In this document: one piece after another, positions 23,152 to 35,039 of the stretch | How the letters are laid out: every line of letters begins with the position of its first letter | Position numbering within the stretch: position 1 is the stretch's first letter | Assembly: GCA_004794785.1 (NCBI GenBank) | Contig: SJOL01010112.1 | Location: 1,282,347-1,346,346 of the forward strand | Reading direction: 5' to 3' | Length of the DNA stretch: 64,000 nt | DNA from: Opisthorchis felineus | Lineage: Eukaryota; Platyhelminthes; Trematoda; Opisthorchiida; Opisthorchiidae | Notes under the pieces: generated by a model | Told to the model about the DNA's origin: nothing | The model's database searches: none | Seen by the model: the letters and a program-made list of their open reading frames with translations, nothing else | Translations under genes and position numbers: made by a program

Positions 23152-23745
23152 TTATGAAAAGTGACGTAACAATTTCTGATCATATTTCTGGGTTAAGAAG
23201 TCTCTCAATACGGGAAATTTTTTCATTCGGGACGCCTGTTGATCCAGCTCAACTGACGAAATATAAAGTCTCCGGAATTGGAAGCTACACTTCCGTTCCT
23301 GTAATTCCAAGGGAAAACCTAACGTATACAGATACGGTGACCTTGGGAGTCCACTAAAATAGGGGACAAGCATATCTTGAGGAACTTCAACTACAACGTA
23401 ATTAGCATTTTTTTTCAGCAAAGCAGAGGACAGATTTTTCGTTCGCAAAGAGGATAAATCAGGCGACTTTCCTTGAGGTAAGCTGTCTGCGAATCTCATG
23501 TGTTGCGTCAAAAGCATTAGGAGACAGCTTTTTGGTGGTTGTCCAAAGGAATATAAATTGCCTTCCTGAAAACAGGCGCAGAGATAGTGGCGATACTCCA
23601 AGCTCCGAGTAGTCTTCAACTTTAAGTAATTTTTCTGGCAATGTTTACATCCCTGTGTCTTTTGGTGAACACTATTCTTCAAAACATCCGCCTTTGCAAC
23701 AAATAGCACATAGGTGTCATGTGGGAATTTGAGCTGGTGCATCAA
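23152..23745 (-). CDS. Hypothetical protein or exon, 197 codons
   Basis: This is the longest non-repetitive frame outside the zinc-finger loci. The first true ATG follows a TTG near the upstream end, and an in-frame TAG lies about 30 bases before it. The product would be basic, with a CKHCQKNY motif and a Cys/His pair further on, but no recognisable domain, signal peptide or membrane span. There is no paralogous copy in the window to test conservation. A frame this long could arise by chance in 64 kb roughly once in several windows, so it is only a candidate. Confidence 0.25.
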   Translation of the reverse strand: MMHQLKFPHDTYVLFVAKADVLKNSVHQKTQGCKHCQKNYLKLKTTRSLEYRHYLCACFQEGNLYSFGQPPKSCLLMLLTQHMRFADSLPQGKSPDLSSLRTKNLSSALLKKNANYVVVEVPQDMLVPYFSGLPRSPYLYTLGFPLELQERKCSFQFRRLYISSVELDQQASRMKKFPVLRDFLTQKYDQKLLRHFS

Positions 23746-26700
23746 TTCACCTAATTTCCCGTTATAATTTACTACCTACGAACTCTGTTGGTGGATTTCC
23801 AAGTACTAGTCCGGTGCTTATGGCCTTTTACATATTCGGCTGCGCTAGCTCTCTAAAGACTGATTTTAATGATACAGTCAGTTTTTTCGCATGTGTCTCT
23901 AGGGTCATATCTCCCAAGTAGAAGCAGACCCAGTTCTATTGCCTCATCGGAGCTTTTTCACATTATGGTGTTTGTCCCCCACGAACATCTTCCTGCGACA
24001 AGTCGAACGGGAATCCAATGTCACTTCTGCAAATGCCATATTCTTCCTTTTTACAAGACAAGCGGCTGTAGGTTAGTGGGTGACGACTGACTTGATCGAG
24101 ATGCTGAGAGCTGTTCGGTGGATCTCACTCACCGTTTGCTCATTGCTCATTTCTATTTTCATACATTTTATAGAAAGTGCACTTTCGCTGTTTATTTTAA
24201 CCCTAGTCTCGCTATTTTATCGCCTTTCATTTTTACTTGCTGTTCTAATGACCTTTTGACCGCTGAGTCATCATATTTTTTCTATAGGGTTTTTCCTCAA
24301 AGTCCCGACCCCAACTATTTGAAATCTATTTGAGGAATGATCCTCCTCAAGAGTTTTCAGATGAGTCTCCGCCATCAGCGAGTTATGTTGCAAACGAGTG
24401 CACAAACCGGAATGCACTGAAATTAGTGCTCAGTTAAACATAAGGAAACAAATGGAATCTCGAGTGTTATTGTTTATGTTCTTGGTGTTGTGTGCTTCTA
24501 GTAGGACGCATAAATCCACTGATGGCTAGGTAATGTTTTATTGAATTTTTTCTCACCAAAATGGGGACAAACCCATTTGCTATTCATTTTGAGGACTGCT
24601 TCAATTCTGTTACTAAAAAACATTACTCCACAGTCTATATGCAATGCACCGACCAGGTGAATCCGTAAGGGATTCATGCACCACAACTTTAGTACTGATG
24701 ACATAAAGTATGCTGCAAATGTTGGCAGTAAGTTGTCACTTACCATCTCAACTTCACGGATAATGTCTCTTTATGTTATGCTGCACACTGGTACAATAGG
24801 CTTGATCGTTTTTTGTGCTAAGAGAACGAGAAGAAACCATGATAGGGTGACACTATTAAGGTTATTGTGGACGAGATTTTAGCGTTACAATCTGAAGTGT
24901 TATTGACGTGTACAGAACAGACGAAACTGGTCACGGCCAAGATGGAAAAAATTATCCCTTAACTAACAAGGCTATGGTCTTCCCAGCTATTCACTCAAAG
25001 TCTAGTACGAACGTTAAGTTTATAATCAATCAATATTATAATCAATTAAACTTTTTTAGCCCACCTTCATCATAGCCTTCTTTATAACTGCCATTTATCT
25101 TGAATGTGCCCGCTTCGTTTCCTGTTAGAGACCAGATCCTAGTTCGTCATGCTGTGAAATGAGTAAGCCGTCACTCTTTTTGTGGATTATTCACGAGTAA
25201 TGTTCTGACGCCAGATATTCACACCAGTTACGCCCCTCTTCGGTTGGCATCACGCTAACGGTCTGTCAGCCAGCATTCCTGGGATCAATTGACATTTTGT
25301 TCTACAGTTCTGCTGAGGACAGTCGTTTGTAGATGAAATAGAGTTCTCAAACCATCTGCATCGTCATGTATATCCCACGCGTTCACGTGAAAAACGGCTA
25401 ATCGGTAAATAGGGGACCGTTGTACAAACTTCGGGTTGTAGATTGATAATAACAATAGTGGAAGGTGACAGTTTGCCACTCATCTGATTGTTGAATTAAA
25501 TTGAGACAGAGGCATGACGCATAAAACTATGGAAAAACCTGCCTAACCAACTCCACGAATTCCGACATAGAAGATCTGAGCAACCTTTCCGTTTAAAGGA
25601 TTAGTGTTGAAATACCAAAGAATTAGAAGTTGTAAATCAAATCATATTTAAAGGTTGAAAAATATCTTCGCAGTTAGATCAGTCGACTGTGCCGAATATG
25701 CTGTTTGGTTTGCAAACAAAATGCCAATAATTATTTGTGAATTATCCTGCAAAATTCAGCGCCTTTGCCTCGAAGGGTATTTGTTTAACCGATTCCGTGT
25801 AGCGCACTGACAAAGTTGTATAATTAGTCCAAGGACAATGAAATTGTAGCTGCTAAACCTAGCAAAATTAGATGGCGTAAATTTGGTGACTTTGACCATT
25901 TTTAATTAGCTGTCTTGTATCATGGTCGAGATTAATCTAGGTCTTCCAGCAATGTCTCCAAAACGGCATTCTACTACCCTATTGCAGTACATACTCCAAG
26001 CCTTCTTACCAACTGAGTATGCAGTAAGCAACTAAGCATTAAAAGAATGCGAATAATTGTTGTAACCAGCTGATTCCGCGGTGTTATATGATGCGACGTG
26101 AAAGAGTGAGCTGTGCATGTGTTTTTCCTTACGACTGTTGGCACAAAATTTACTTGTCAAAGAGAACTGCTTGAAATAATCAAATACGGAACCATTTGAG
26201 TCCATTTGGGTTAACAGACAAATGTTCAACTTTTGTAACACAGTCGCATACCGATTCTTCACACAGATCTTTGAAGTCGTCACTTTTGTGAATATATGCA
26301 TCATGCGGTCACTAGAATCCGGTTTAAATGCACTGAGTATTATGCCTACAAAGCAAAGAAACAGCAGGAAATAATGTGCAAGTTTGTGTCTTTAACTCAT
26401 TTAAAGTTCAATAATATTGAGTTTTCAGCAAAGCGCAAAGTCCAGCGAACTAGTTTACAACTTTGAATCTGTAAGTAAAATTTATGGATAATTTTGAGGT
26501 AATCACTAATCGTTAGCCTTTTTTGAAGTAGGTAACCCGTCCTCAAGGGCTCGAAGACGAGAAGGGGAACGGTTGTTCTTGGCTGAACTCACTAAAGTCA
26601 TCTCGCCCTTTGGCATGCGCTTTGCACTCACAAACTTCAGTGTGATGCTTGTGGACATGCAGTCACTGAACAGGCCACTTACAATCCAAAGGAGACACTC

Positions 26701-26754
26701 ATAGTTTTGGAGCACTTTATGTAATTTGGAAGTGATATCTGGTCCGACTGTAAT

Positions 26755-27054
26755 GTGGATGAAATCAATGCGCGAATATCTAATGCTGGGATCGTCTTTG
26801 CCAATTTGAGACTACTAAGGCGTCAAAGCGGGATATCTCTGAATTCCAAAGGACTTGTGTATCAGGCTGCATTACGGGCTGTTTGGTTGTATGTTCGCAA
26901 ACTTATGCGCCAAACTTATGTTCCACTTGACTTCAAATTACACGGAATTTTTCAAGGATGCCCCTTTCAGACAACTTATATCATTCCGTTCAGGAAGAAT
27001 ATGCCTCAGACTAGTGCACATGTAGCTGACTACAAAATGTTTTTTGCACTTTGA
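26755..27054 (+). pseudogene. Non-LTR retrotransposon reverse transcriptase remnant
   Basis: The first 45 residues (DEINARISNAGIVFANL onward, then a KGLVYQAALRAV motif) match the post-palm region of reverse transcriptases from RTE- and CR1-like non-LTR elements, where the pattern is E-I-x-x-R-I, then K-x-x-V-Y-x-A, then R-x-V-L-L-Y. Further on, HGIFQGCPFQ resembles the palm motif GxRQGCPLSP, which should lie upstream of the first motif. The order is therefore scrambled or the locus is composite. No YxDD catalytic box is visible, and the frame ends after about 100 codons. It is a dead fragment. Confidence 0.6.
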
Positions 27055-28305
27055 TAGAGTGTACCCCCTTTACGTGTTTACACCAATGAAGGTGCACGTT
27101 TTTGAGCTCAGTATAACGAGCATGAAATAAGAGAAGATGGAAAAGCAGGAGGTTATTAATCAGTAAGTTGCCTGATAGCCGGTTAACCGATAGGGCTTCG
27201 GGTGACCTTTAATATTCGGCACGTCATACAAGGCGGTCAGACTAAGAATAGCCATCATCCCCTGACTGTTTAATTAAACCATATCGTGCACAAGCTGCCT
27301 CTTTTGGCTTGTGTCCCTACCATTCCTCCTGGTGTTCAGTTGGAAATATGAGTCGAATATCCAGGTAATAAGCGCAAAGTGGGTAAGGGGACACCTACCA
27401 ACATGGTGACTGAGAGGACAAGACAAATCGTTTGAAGTTCATATCGCATTGCTACACCGAAATCAGCCAGACGAAAAACTGAGTATTTCAATACAATGTC
27501 AAACACATCAACTGAAGAACCAGTACAACCCAAAACAACTCATGTGATGCCCATTGTCACTCTAGCCTAGCAGACAACAAGTCTGAGAAAAGACCTAGTC
27601 TCCCAGAGGCGGACCAACTATGATCCAAGTGAACTTAACAATCCGCATGCACTTTGTGCGTGCGGATTTGTGAGCTGGCCAAATCGACCCCATCAATAGG
27701 CTATTTTCTAATACCTAGGTGTCCAACATCACTTTTATTTTCGTTTTCAACCTTCGTCGACTATTTGGCGGTGCTTGAGGGCAACAGGTCCAAAAACAAC
27801 TCTTACTCGGAAAAGATCTCAATGCACAGAAGGTATTTTTCAAGCGATAGACTGTTGTAGTGTGGCAGATTTTCATGGATCTATAGGTAGTTTCATATTT
27901 CTTTTGACTACATCCCCTATTTTCCGAGAAATGAGAACAAATTCTAAAGAGCCGCCTCAGTCATCAAGTCGGGTAACAGTATTGAGCCAATTCGTCCTCA
28001 GGCAAACCCTCTAAGGAGAGACACCCTATCGACGGCAAGGACTTAGAGACATGATATTTTTTCGTTGTAATTCTGCTCCGCGGAAACACGGCCTATGGAA
28101 ATTAAAGAGTATAATTTCCGGACCGATTCATTCCATAAGAGAATACACCACAGTGGAGGTGTCTAGTGTCCGACCCAGATTAGCTTTTCTAAACACAGCT
28201 GACCGATCACACACAAGTGAACATTTTTGACTGGACTGGTCTTGATTCAGATGATGATTTAACAATGAACGCGTCCACAACATCACTCAGCATTCAAAAT
28301 ACCAA

Positions 28306-28503
28306 TTGCTGATAATAAAGCTGAAGCAGTGGATGAGGTTACGTATGATAGCCAAATATCACTCGGGTGACAGACAACCACCGTGGTTTCTCTATCGTAC
28401 AATTATACGTCCTATTGTTTGCTGCTCCTTGTCAGGCTGGTTCTTAACGACACATCTGAGAGAGCTGACACTCATTGTGTTGCTTGATGCAAAGGAGTGT
28501 TGA
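28306..28503 (+). pseudogene. Probable RT C-terminal fragment of the same element family
   Basis: The frame contains IRPIVCCSLSGWFLT followed by LREL and a VLLDAKEC stretch. Its residue spacing fits the segment that normally follows the motif at 26755: a V-R-x-V-L-L-Y-G-x-E-T-W-x-L pattern, then R-x-L-x-V-F-D. The tryptophan falls at the expected position. The fit is loose and the sequence eroded. Together with 26755-27054 it suggests a decayed non-LTR element broken across about 1.7 kb. Confidence 0.35.
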
Positions 28504-31140
28504 ATAACTGGAACGAGAAAGAGAAAATGCAACATTCTGACCCATACTCACATAAATGGATAAAAAACACCCAAATGTAAAGGAAATTTTATTGCTTTAG
28601 TGACGATGATGTGTGGCACGGTTTCTGTTGTCACCATTCCTTAAAACAGCAACCCACCTTGAGGAGACGTTTTAGAATCCGTTGAAGGTACTTCTTTGAA
28701 GGCAATGTGCTGAAACCGAATTCCGAAGAAGTCACCCATCAGCCGCAAACTAGAGAAAATAGTCGTTGTAGAATAAAGTCCTGTAAACGCACTTCTTTTC
28801 GAATATTTGTTAAGACCGACAGATGAACTGATGCCCTGGAAGGCTTTTATTCGCCTCAGACCAGTCTGGAAGAAAGTTATCGCAATGGATTCTGATGAGT
28901 GGAGTTGTTGATTCCTTCGCTGGGTTGTGCAATTTGCTTGCGAAGTTTGCATCACTGGACAAATTGATACCTAATTAGCTTGTTACCGATGGGTGTGAAT
29001 GTCCGCTGAGTGCAAGTTGTTTCGTAGCCTGATGGTCAGAAATAGACTTGGGTCACAAATGAAATATCAGGGTATGAGGAGTTCAATGCGATCAATCTTG
29101 TCCGCTCGTCCCCATGAAATCGTTTCTCCTACGTATAATACAAAAGGTAAAAAGAATTCTGAGTTGGCCTGAAGGAGAAAAAATAGTGAACCCAATTCTG
29201 GATTATTTTGTCGTAAAACTATCCAACAACGGCTTTCCAACGAAAACCCAATACGTCTTACGTATTGAAACGTTTGAAACATCCACATGAAAGCCTTTCA
29301 AGCACCATCTGAACTCCAGGTGCATGCCTTAATTCGTTAAGGGCCCAGTCAAGAAGCAAGTGGGCAAATAGTTCTGTCAATATCAGGAGTTAGTTGTACG
29401 CATTGGTGAATTGTTAGATCTTTTTTGTTCCCCAATACGGTCACATTTTTAAACACTACTCGACAGAATTTCTCGAGTTGCTGTGATCTGAACCTCTGCT
29501 TGTACATTGTTGAACACTAAAGTGAGAGCCCTTCAGTTCTGATCTGGCTTGCACATCAAGGATAACTAAGTTTACTGTCTTGGACAGCAATCAAGCATTA
29601 CAAAATGCTGCAGTAAAAGGTAACCGGTAAAATAGGAATTATATAGTTGATGAGAAAAAACAGGCGTTTTCACAATTTTCATCAAACCAAATGTTCTCAC
29701 GGGCTCCACGAATAAATGTTAGGCACAAACAGTCCATCGCAAAAAGCAATGCGTTTTGTTCAGAATTCCGGTAGTCGAGATCATTTTTCCACAGAATAGA
29801 TTAATTTGGCATGCAATATTTTACTAAGCACTAGTTCTTGGAACACTAATACACTGAATGCAGAATGGATACGCAGGTATTGCTGCGAACAGAGCCATCG
29901 TACAACCCTTATTACGAAACTCGTTCATCAGCCGAGCAGCGCCTCCTCTGAACTCGCCACTACCTTGTACTCGGACACCCACGAAGGAATTTTCTGACAA
30001 AACCATTGGCTCAATATAATTACTTAGAAAACCATCGCACATGTTCACTGGAAAGTTCAAGACATTGTGTTGGTTTGTTCTAGTAAAACTGACAAAGGCT
30101 GGTACACAAACACGGAACAGTTTGACGATAAAATTCTTAGATTTGCAAAGTGCAATTGGACGCAGTTGACTACTCTTAGCCCCGTCTACGCAAAACTTGC
30201 AAGGAGCGGGCGCATTTCGGCGTGTTGAACAGTTGATTCCAAAAAAGATCCTACATTGTGATGCTGAATTGTTGAGCCCAAGGTCAAAAGCCTTACATGC
30301 CCAGGTGGTGGTCGTAGCGTCTAATCATCACATTCGGAGGCGTCTGTTTATGGTACGAAGAGAATGTCGATTGAAGACCACTGTGCTGTTTGGATCCGCC
30401 ATTCGATGGTGATGCCAACCAGATAGGAATGCAGAAACGAGTGGCACCAGACTGATGAGTGTAAACGCCTGGGTAGTAGGTGAAACATCGTTCTCTAGTT
30501 GGCACTTAGGATGGACGAAAAATCAGGCAATGCAGGCTTGAATTGAAAGACAGCTCCAGGTTACGGTGTTAGTAGTATAACCACCCACAAATATTACTCT
30601 GGGACAATGTGGACGCTCGGTGAGTCATGTTGTTGACGAGAAAATGAAATCGTTGTTTGGTATTATATGACCTGGTTGCATCTGCGGTTCGTGAGATACA
30701 GTTTCCGATCCTGTGAATGCGCACCACTGTAGCCACCAGTGATCTGGAAAGGAATACAGCAAGCTTGATGGACTTCACCTCTTCTATACAGTGAGAAGTT
30801 TTGCAGTCCCACATTTTCAGGAGGGAATGACCGATGACAACGATATCACGAGTGTGTTCCGTGATTTTACAACCAACCATTTACAGCCAACCATTCTAGG
30901 AGGGGCTTATTTGAACAACACATCCGCAAATCAAAATCATGCAATCAGCTGTGTCACTAGTTGTTTTCCGACGTAATTTTCCCTATCAATTTTGAGGTCT
31001 GATCAGCAAATCCCAGCGAATTCAGGCCAGTGACCTAACCGCAAATACCTGTTAATGTCAACCCAATTAGGACTTTGCTTGCTAGCTGTTCTAGGAGGTC
31101 AGTTACGATTATGCGTACACTAGATCAAATGGGGACTCCT
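28504..31140. other. No gene seen
   Basis: Several short frames occur on both strands (for example 28641-28955 minus, 29806-29997 plus, 30293-30505 minus), but none has a recognisable domain. The minus-strand frame 30293-30505 may derive from a dispersed repeat. I find no RNA genes or tandem repeats. Confidence 0.35.
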
Positions 31141-31144
31141 GTGG

Positions 31145-31305
31145 AACGAAAACGAGAAGAGTTTATCTGCTACTTGAATAAGGTGGCACGTGTTCGTGGT
31201 ATCCCATTTGTGTTTCGATTTTACGGAGTGGATACCATACGGACAAATTATATAGAGGTTTATTTGTATGAACCATGCTTCTACTGTGTGCCTGTAGGGA
31301 AGCGC
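31145..31305 (+). repeat. Short duplicated segment, copy 1
   Basis: This segment is highly similar to 34025-34180 in the same orientation, including an uninterrupted identical run of about 37 bases (from 31204 and 34083). It is much less diverged than the A/B/C blocks, which suggests a younger event or a recently active repeat. The small frame over it (31075-31362) is not maintained in the second copy. Confidence 0.75.
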
Positions 31306-31439
31306 TCCCAAATATCTGCTAATCGATGTCACTGGTTTTCGTTTTGTCCGTTTCTTTTCTGACTGAATGTCTGGAGGTGTAGACGCCTCGACATGATTTT
31401 GTTAAGCGAGCTCCAAGTCCCTTAACCACCCACCCCTCC

Positions 31440-31561
31440 CTTTTTCCACACAATAGGGCTTTCAAATAAATCATGGTTGTACGGCAGCGAAGCACGTGTG
31501 TTGAATATTGATGCTATATTGCCGAGGGTGATGGTGATGATGATGATGATGATGATGATGG
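31440..31561 (+). mobile_element. (GAT)n-tailed retroelement fragment, plus orientation
   Basis: This is the same family as 15987-16099, here on the plus strand. A body containing AAATAAATCATGGTTGTACG and a TTGAATATTGATGC stretch runs into a (GAT)n tail at 31529-31561. The minus-strand frame across it reads poly-Ile, then an FNTRASLPYNHDLFES motif. The paralogous insert gives FNTDASLPYNHDLFES on the plus strand, so the reading frame is preserved between the copies. I could not identify a clear target-site duplication here. Confidence 0.6.
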
Positions 31562-32449
31562 TATCATGAGGATGCTGAATATATCCGTCAGATCCCACAC
31601 GGTTTCGAGAAATTTGCAAGACACACACGAGGCAAGCGAAGACAAAGTATGTGCGTGGATGCAGCATGACAACTAGCATTTCAGATAAACCACAAGTAAT
31701 CAAGATCAAAATCGGTTCAAATCGAATTCGGCATCAATAACCATGAAGTCAATGCGAAATCAAGACGTTCGACAATTCACGTATGGCGTACTTTTGTGCG
31801 TGATCCCCAGCTGTTGGTAGTCCATCTATCACCTTAATGTCAGCAGTGTGACTCACGACCCGATTTCCAAAGACTCAGATTGTATCAACCCCTAGCGCAT
31901 GGCCCCTCTGCCACTCAAAGAAATATCCTTGAGGGCTGTGAACACTGTGCGTGCATCTCATTGTGACACTTGTGATCACGATAGGAGAAGGAGTGAGCTG
32001 TCCATAATTCTCCCTCAGGACTAGTGGGGTTCATAATGGCTGCTCCCACTTCCCACTTTTGTTCATCTTTTCGTCAGTGGCATTATCGCGAAGCGCACTC
32101 GAAAAGAAACTGTGGACCTGGGTAACGAAATCAAATCTGAAGGAACTTAGTGAATTTGGATTGTGTGGATGGCGTTGTTCGATTAGTTGAGGCAAAATCT
32201 ACTCATATGAGAAATACACTGTTTTACGGGATGTTCTCTGCCATGTTTTATTTCAGGGTTTTCCACGCACGTACGCCTTCGTGAAACTTCAGAATTATTA
32301 CCTTGGTTTTGCCGATTTCTTTTGGGAGGAAGTGTACTAATGAAGAATGTCTCATCGGCCAAACTAGGTGTTTTTCAAGGCTGATCATTTCTGAGAACAG
32401 CTGGTATTTTCGAGGAATGCATTTTACATAGCAGATGCAATCGAGAAAG

Positions 32450-33330
32450 TCACAGTAGTAATGCATCGGCTACGGTGTATAAGTTTTTACGAACAAAATT
32501 TGAGTTACTTGTTATGCCATTTGACCGTACGATGAGCGGAGGCTGCACCTCGACAGGGGTTATGACACCCTTAAGTGAAACCAGTTGGGACGTACTTCGT
32601 AACTGTTTTCGCCGTTATTTCCAACCGCGCGCGTTCAGTTTGGTGTTCAGGAAAGAATAAGCCTAATGGAATCTCGGTGACTTAAGCTGCCTGGTGAGGC
32701 CCAAAAAGATCGAAACCGATCTTGCCATGTTGAGTGGTTCTCAGCAAACTTGTGCCAAATGAAACATGAGTAGAACTTTGTGAAGCACATTCCATTGACT
32801 ACTATGATTAAAGAAAGTTTCAGTAGGGATTCAGTCCAATCCCCATTATCACCACACTGAGTCGCGTTTCTGTTTTATCCATCCAACATATTCTCATAAA
32901 CAACAAGAACATCATCAAAGCCGTTTTGGTGCACTAATTTACCAAACGACGGAATTTGCTCTGATAAGCAGTAGCCGCTGCATTTGATGCCAATTAGGGA
33001 AGCCACATACATGTGTTTATTAGTTACCTCGTAGTTAGGGCTGCAGACTGTATCCAAATCGATAATTTGTCATAGTGGGTTTTGACAATAGTAAATCACA
33101 TTCCGACGAAATATTTTTACCATCGTTTTGTTTAGGTGGATAACATCAAAGGGTCCAGTTTGTTTCTTGTGTGCACGACTCTTGGTTGTTGACCAGAGTT
33201 CTGTCAAAGCCGTAGATTTAGCCCTCTATTATCCATTCAGCGCCACAAACGTTCTTTTTAAAAAGCCAAAGCGATTACCTCGCTGTAGAATCCCCACATT
33301 GTACCTGAATAAACCGATTTAATCGTCCGC
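32450..33330 (+). repeat. Segmental duplication block B, copy 2 (B')
   Basis: Matches 6405-7255 and 40300-41020. It contains a plus-oriented hammerhead-like repeat at 32640-32850 with CTGGTGA (32691-32697) and GAAA (32712-32715). One box base is changed and the intervening stem is weak. The left homology boundary with block B copy 1 lies near 32450. Confidence 0.7.
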
Positions 33331-33980
33331 AATAAAAGAATGTTTAATGTCCTACCTTCCCTATTCAACTCCTTTTGAAGATAAATTACTCCTAGCGTAG
33401 TGTCAATTCAGAATAATTCAGTCGTGTTTCCGTAAGCAGATTATCGTACTGAGCTTGCGATGTGTGTCAGAGAAGATATTTTCTTTTTTATTGTGAGTAA
33501 TCAAGTGCCGGAAATTGTGGACTAGATGGAGGCTGTTGGAGGAACTCGGGCTTTGCTTGTGACCTGTATCTCCCGAGTCACAACACATCTGCCTACCATT
33601 CCGTGTGAGCGCCGGTTGTGATTATTTGTTGGTCTGTGAGAATATTTTGATGCTGAGGTAATTGGGATTACAGCCGCAGTGAGCGTCCTGTTCAGATCCA
33701 AACAGCTTTTGATAAAGACTCTCTTTCACGTTGGCAGTCGCAATGAGGTGCATCTGAAAATTAACTTTACATGCTCGCGAAGTATATGCTTGAACATCTG
33801 TGTCGCTTCGATCATAGGTCTCTACGGTGAGGTTGTTCGCCTGTATCCAATCTTGCAAGCTTTTTAAACCTAGTCCATCCTCAATATCGCGCACCTCTCC
33901 CACGTCCATCACATCTTTGAAGAGCGTCTGATTTTCATCTGCACATCGTGGCACCTGTTTATCCTTTGTACCCACCACTT
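33330..33980 (+). repeat. Duplicated segment D, copy 1
   Basis: Homologous to 41965-42520 in the same orientation (anchors 33350-33450 with 41990-42090, and 33660-33830 with 42240-42410). In the C' context it sits in an interval with no counterpart in C, so it is probably a separate mobile or dispersed unit. The minus strand has a 118-codon frame (33622-33978). Its end, ESLYQKLFGSEQDAHCGCNP, is paralleled in frame by SLYRKRLGSEEDTHCGC in the other copy. The element family is not recognised. Confidence 0.6.
33622..33978 (-). pseudogene. Possible element-derived ORF in segment D
   Basis: The 118-codon minus-strand frame has an acidic N-terminal half and a DWIQANNLTVETYDRSDTDV stretch, then ends in a CGC motif. 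The paralogue at about 42240-42500 keeps the same frame at its C-terminal end but is broken by stops upstream. That pattern suits a once-coding element ORF. No conserved domain is identified, and the opposite strand is partly open as well. Confidence 0.3.
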
Positions 33981-34024
33981 ATGTTTGTGTCGGCCGGGAT
34001 AATTTTTACCCGTATGCATTAAGG

Positions 34025-34180
34025 GATGATAAGGAGAAGATTTATCTGCTACTTGCACAAGGTGGCATGTTTGAGTGTGTGTTCCATTTGTGTTTCGATT
34101 TTACGGAGTGGATACCATACAGACTAATTTGTTGAGGTTTCTTTTTAAGAGGCATACTTCTGTTGTTTGAAAAATTCGAT
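34025..34180 (+). repeat. Short duplicated segment, copy 2
   Basis: Partner of 31145-31305, with a 37-base identical core. Here it ends just before a T-rich stretch, and the 31075 reading frame is not preserved. Confidence 0.75.
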
Positions 34181-34224
34181 AGATTTGATGGCTAATCTTT
34201 GAAAATTTGTGACGTTAAGGTGAG

Positions 34225-34572
34225 ATGAATGATCGCAATAAGACGAAATTTTTCAGGTTCTTCTGGACTGTGCACTGCAAGCTAACAGGCCAGAGGTGCA
34301 CGACATGCACTCCGAATAGTTCTCCTGATGGTCCGCAACAGCATGTAGTTGTGAACAGCTTGTTTGACTCAACTGAAATGCCACTGAAGATATTGTATTC
34401 TCAATCATTCACATCAAAGACGGGCAGCTGGGAGCTCGCAGTCCGTTCTCTCTGGAGCTCTTTAGCAGTGCTTTTCATGGACCGTGCTCGGATTGGGACC
34501 TCTAACATCCTAAGAGACAGTGTTACCTCACCAGCGCACACCGGATGCGCCGAAAATGTCACATTCGGATAG
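34225..34572 (+). other. Unrecognised 115-codon frame
   Basis: A plus frame of 115 codons overlaps a minus frame of 61 codons (34401-34586). Neither has a recognised domain or a paralogue within the window. Either may be chance. No splice or polyadenylation signal supports them. Confidence 0.15.
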
Positions 34573-35039
34573 CCGAGCGTGTTCACGCGTAAGTGGTGTG
34601 AACTGAATAACTTTCAATGACGAGCTAACGACCAATGAAGATTACCACAGTGCTTCCTGATCTCGCGAGCTCGGTGTTACTTATTCATTGAAGTCATGTT
34701 TGAAATTTCTTTGAATAGTTTTGTCATGATTACTTTAGGGCCTCCTGTGAATAAATAGCTTCAAGAACTCACAGAATGCATCGTTCATCTATTTAATTTG
34801 TATAATATCTTTAAAATATCTTTAGTACCTTTATAACACGGAGGTGCGTCGTTTGGCGCATGGTTCAGTCTAAGTTCTCAGGATCGCCTACAACCCAAGG
34901 ACTACGGTGGAGATTTGCGGAAACTTTCCGTCTTCCAGCTTTGTCAGAAATTGTGTAAAAGAAGTCGCAAGAACGGAATCCCAAAGGACCACGTATCTTC
35001 ACTGTGGTCGTCGAAATCCGTGAACAGAGTGTGACAGGG

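Larger units (their letters stand above)
21220..26500. other. Mostly single-copy DNA, no certain gene
   Basis: Beyond the C block, paralogy within the window is lost. I see one long minus-strand frame (23152-23745, listed separately), an AT-rich simple repeat, and a degenerate dispersed repeat (22640-22880). No splice-supported exons or RNA genes could be established. Confidence 0.4.

Noticed and set aside
30445..30490. CTGATGAG followed 24 bases later by GAAAC on the plus strand
   Set aside because: The intervening segment does not form a convincing stem II, and no stem I or III is apparent. Treated as a chance resemblance to a hammerhead core.
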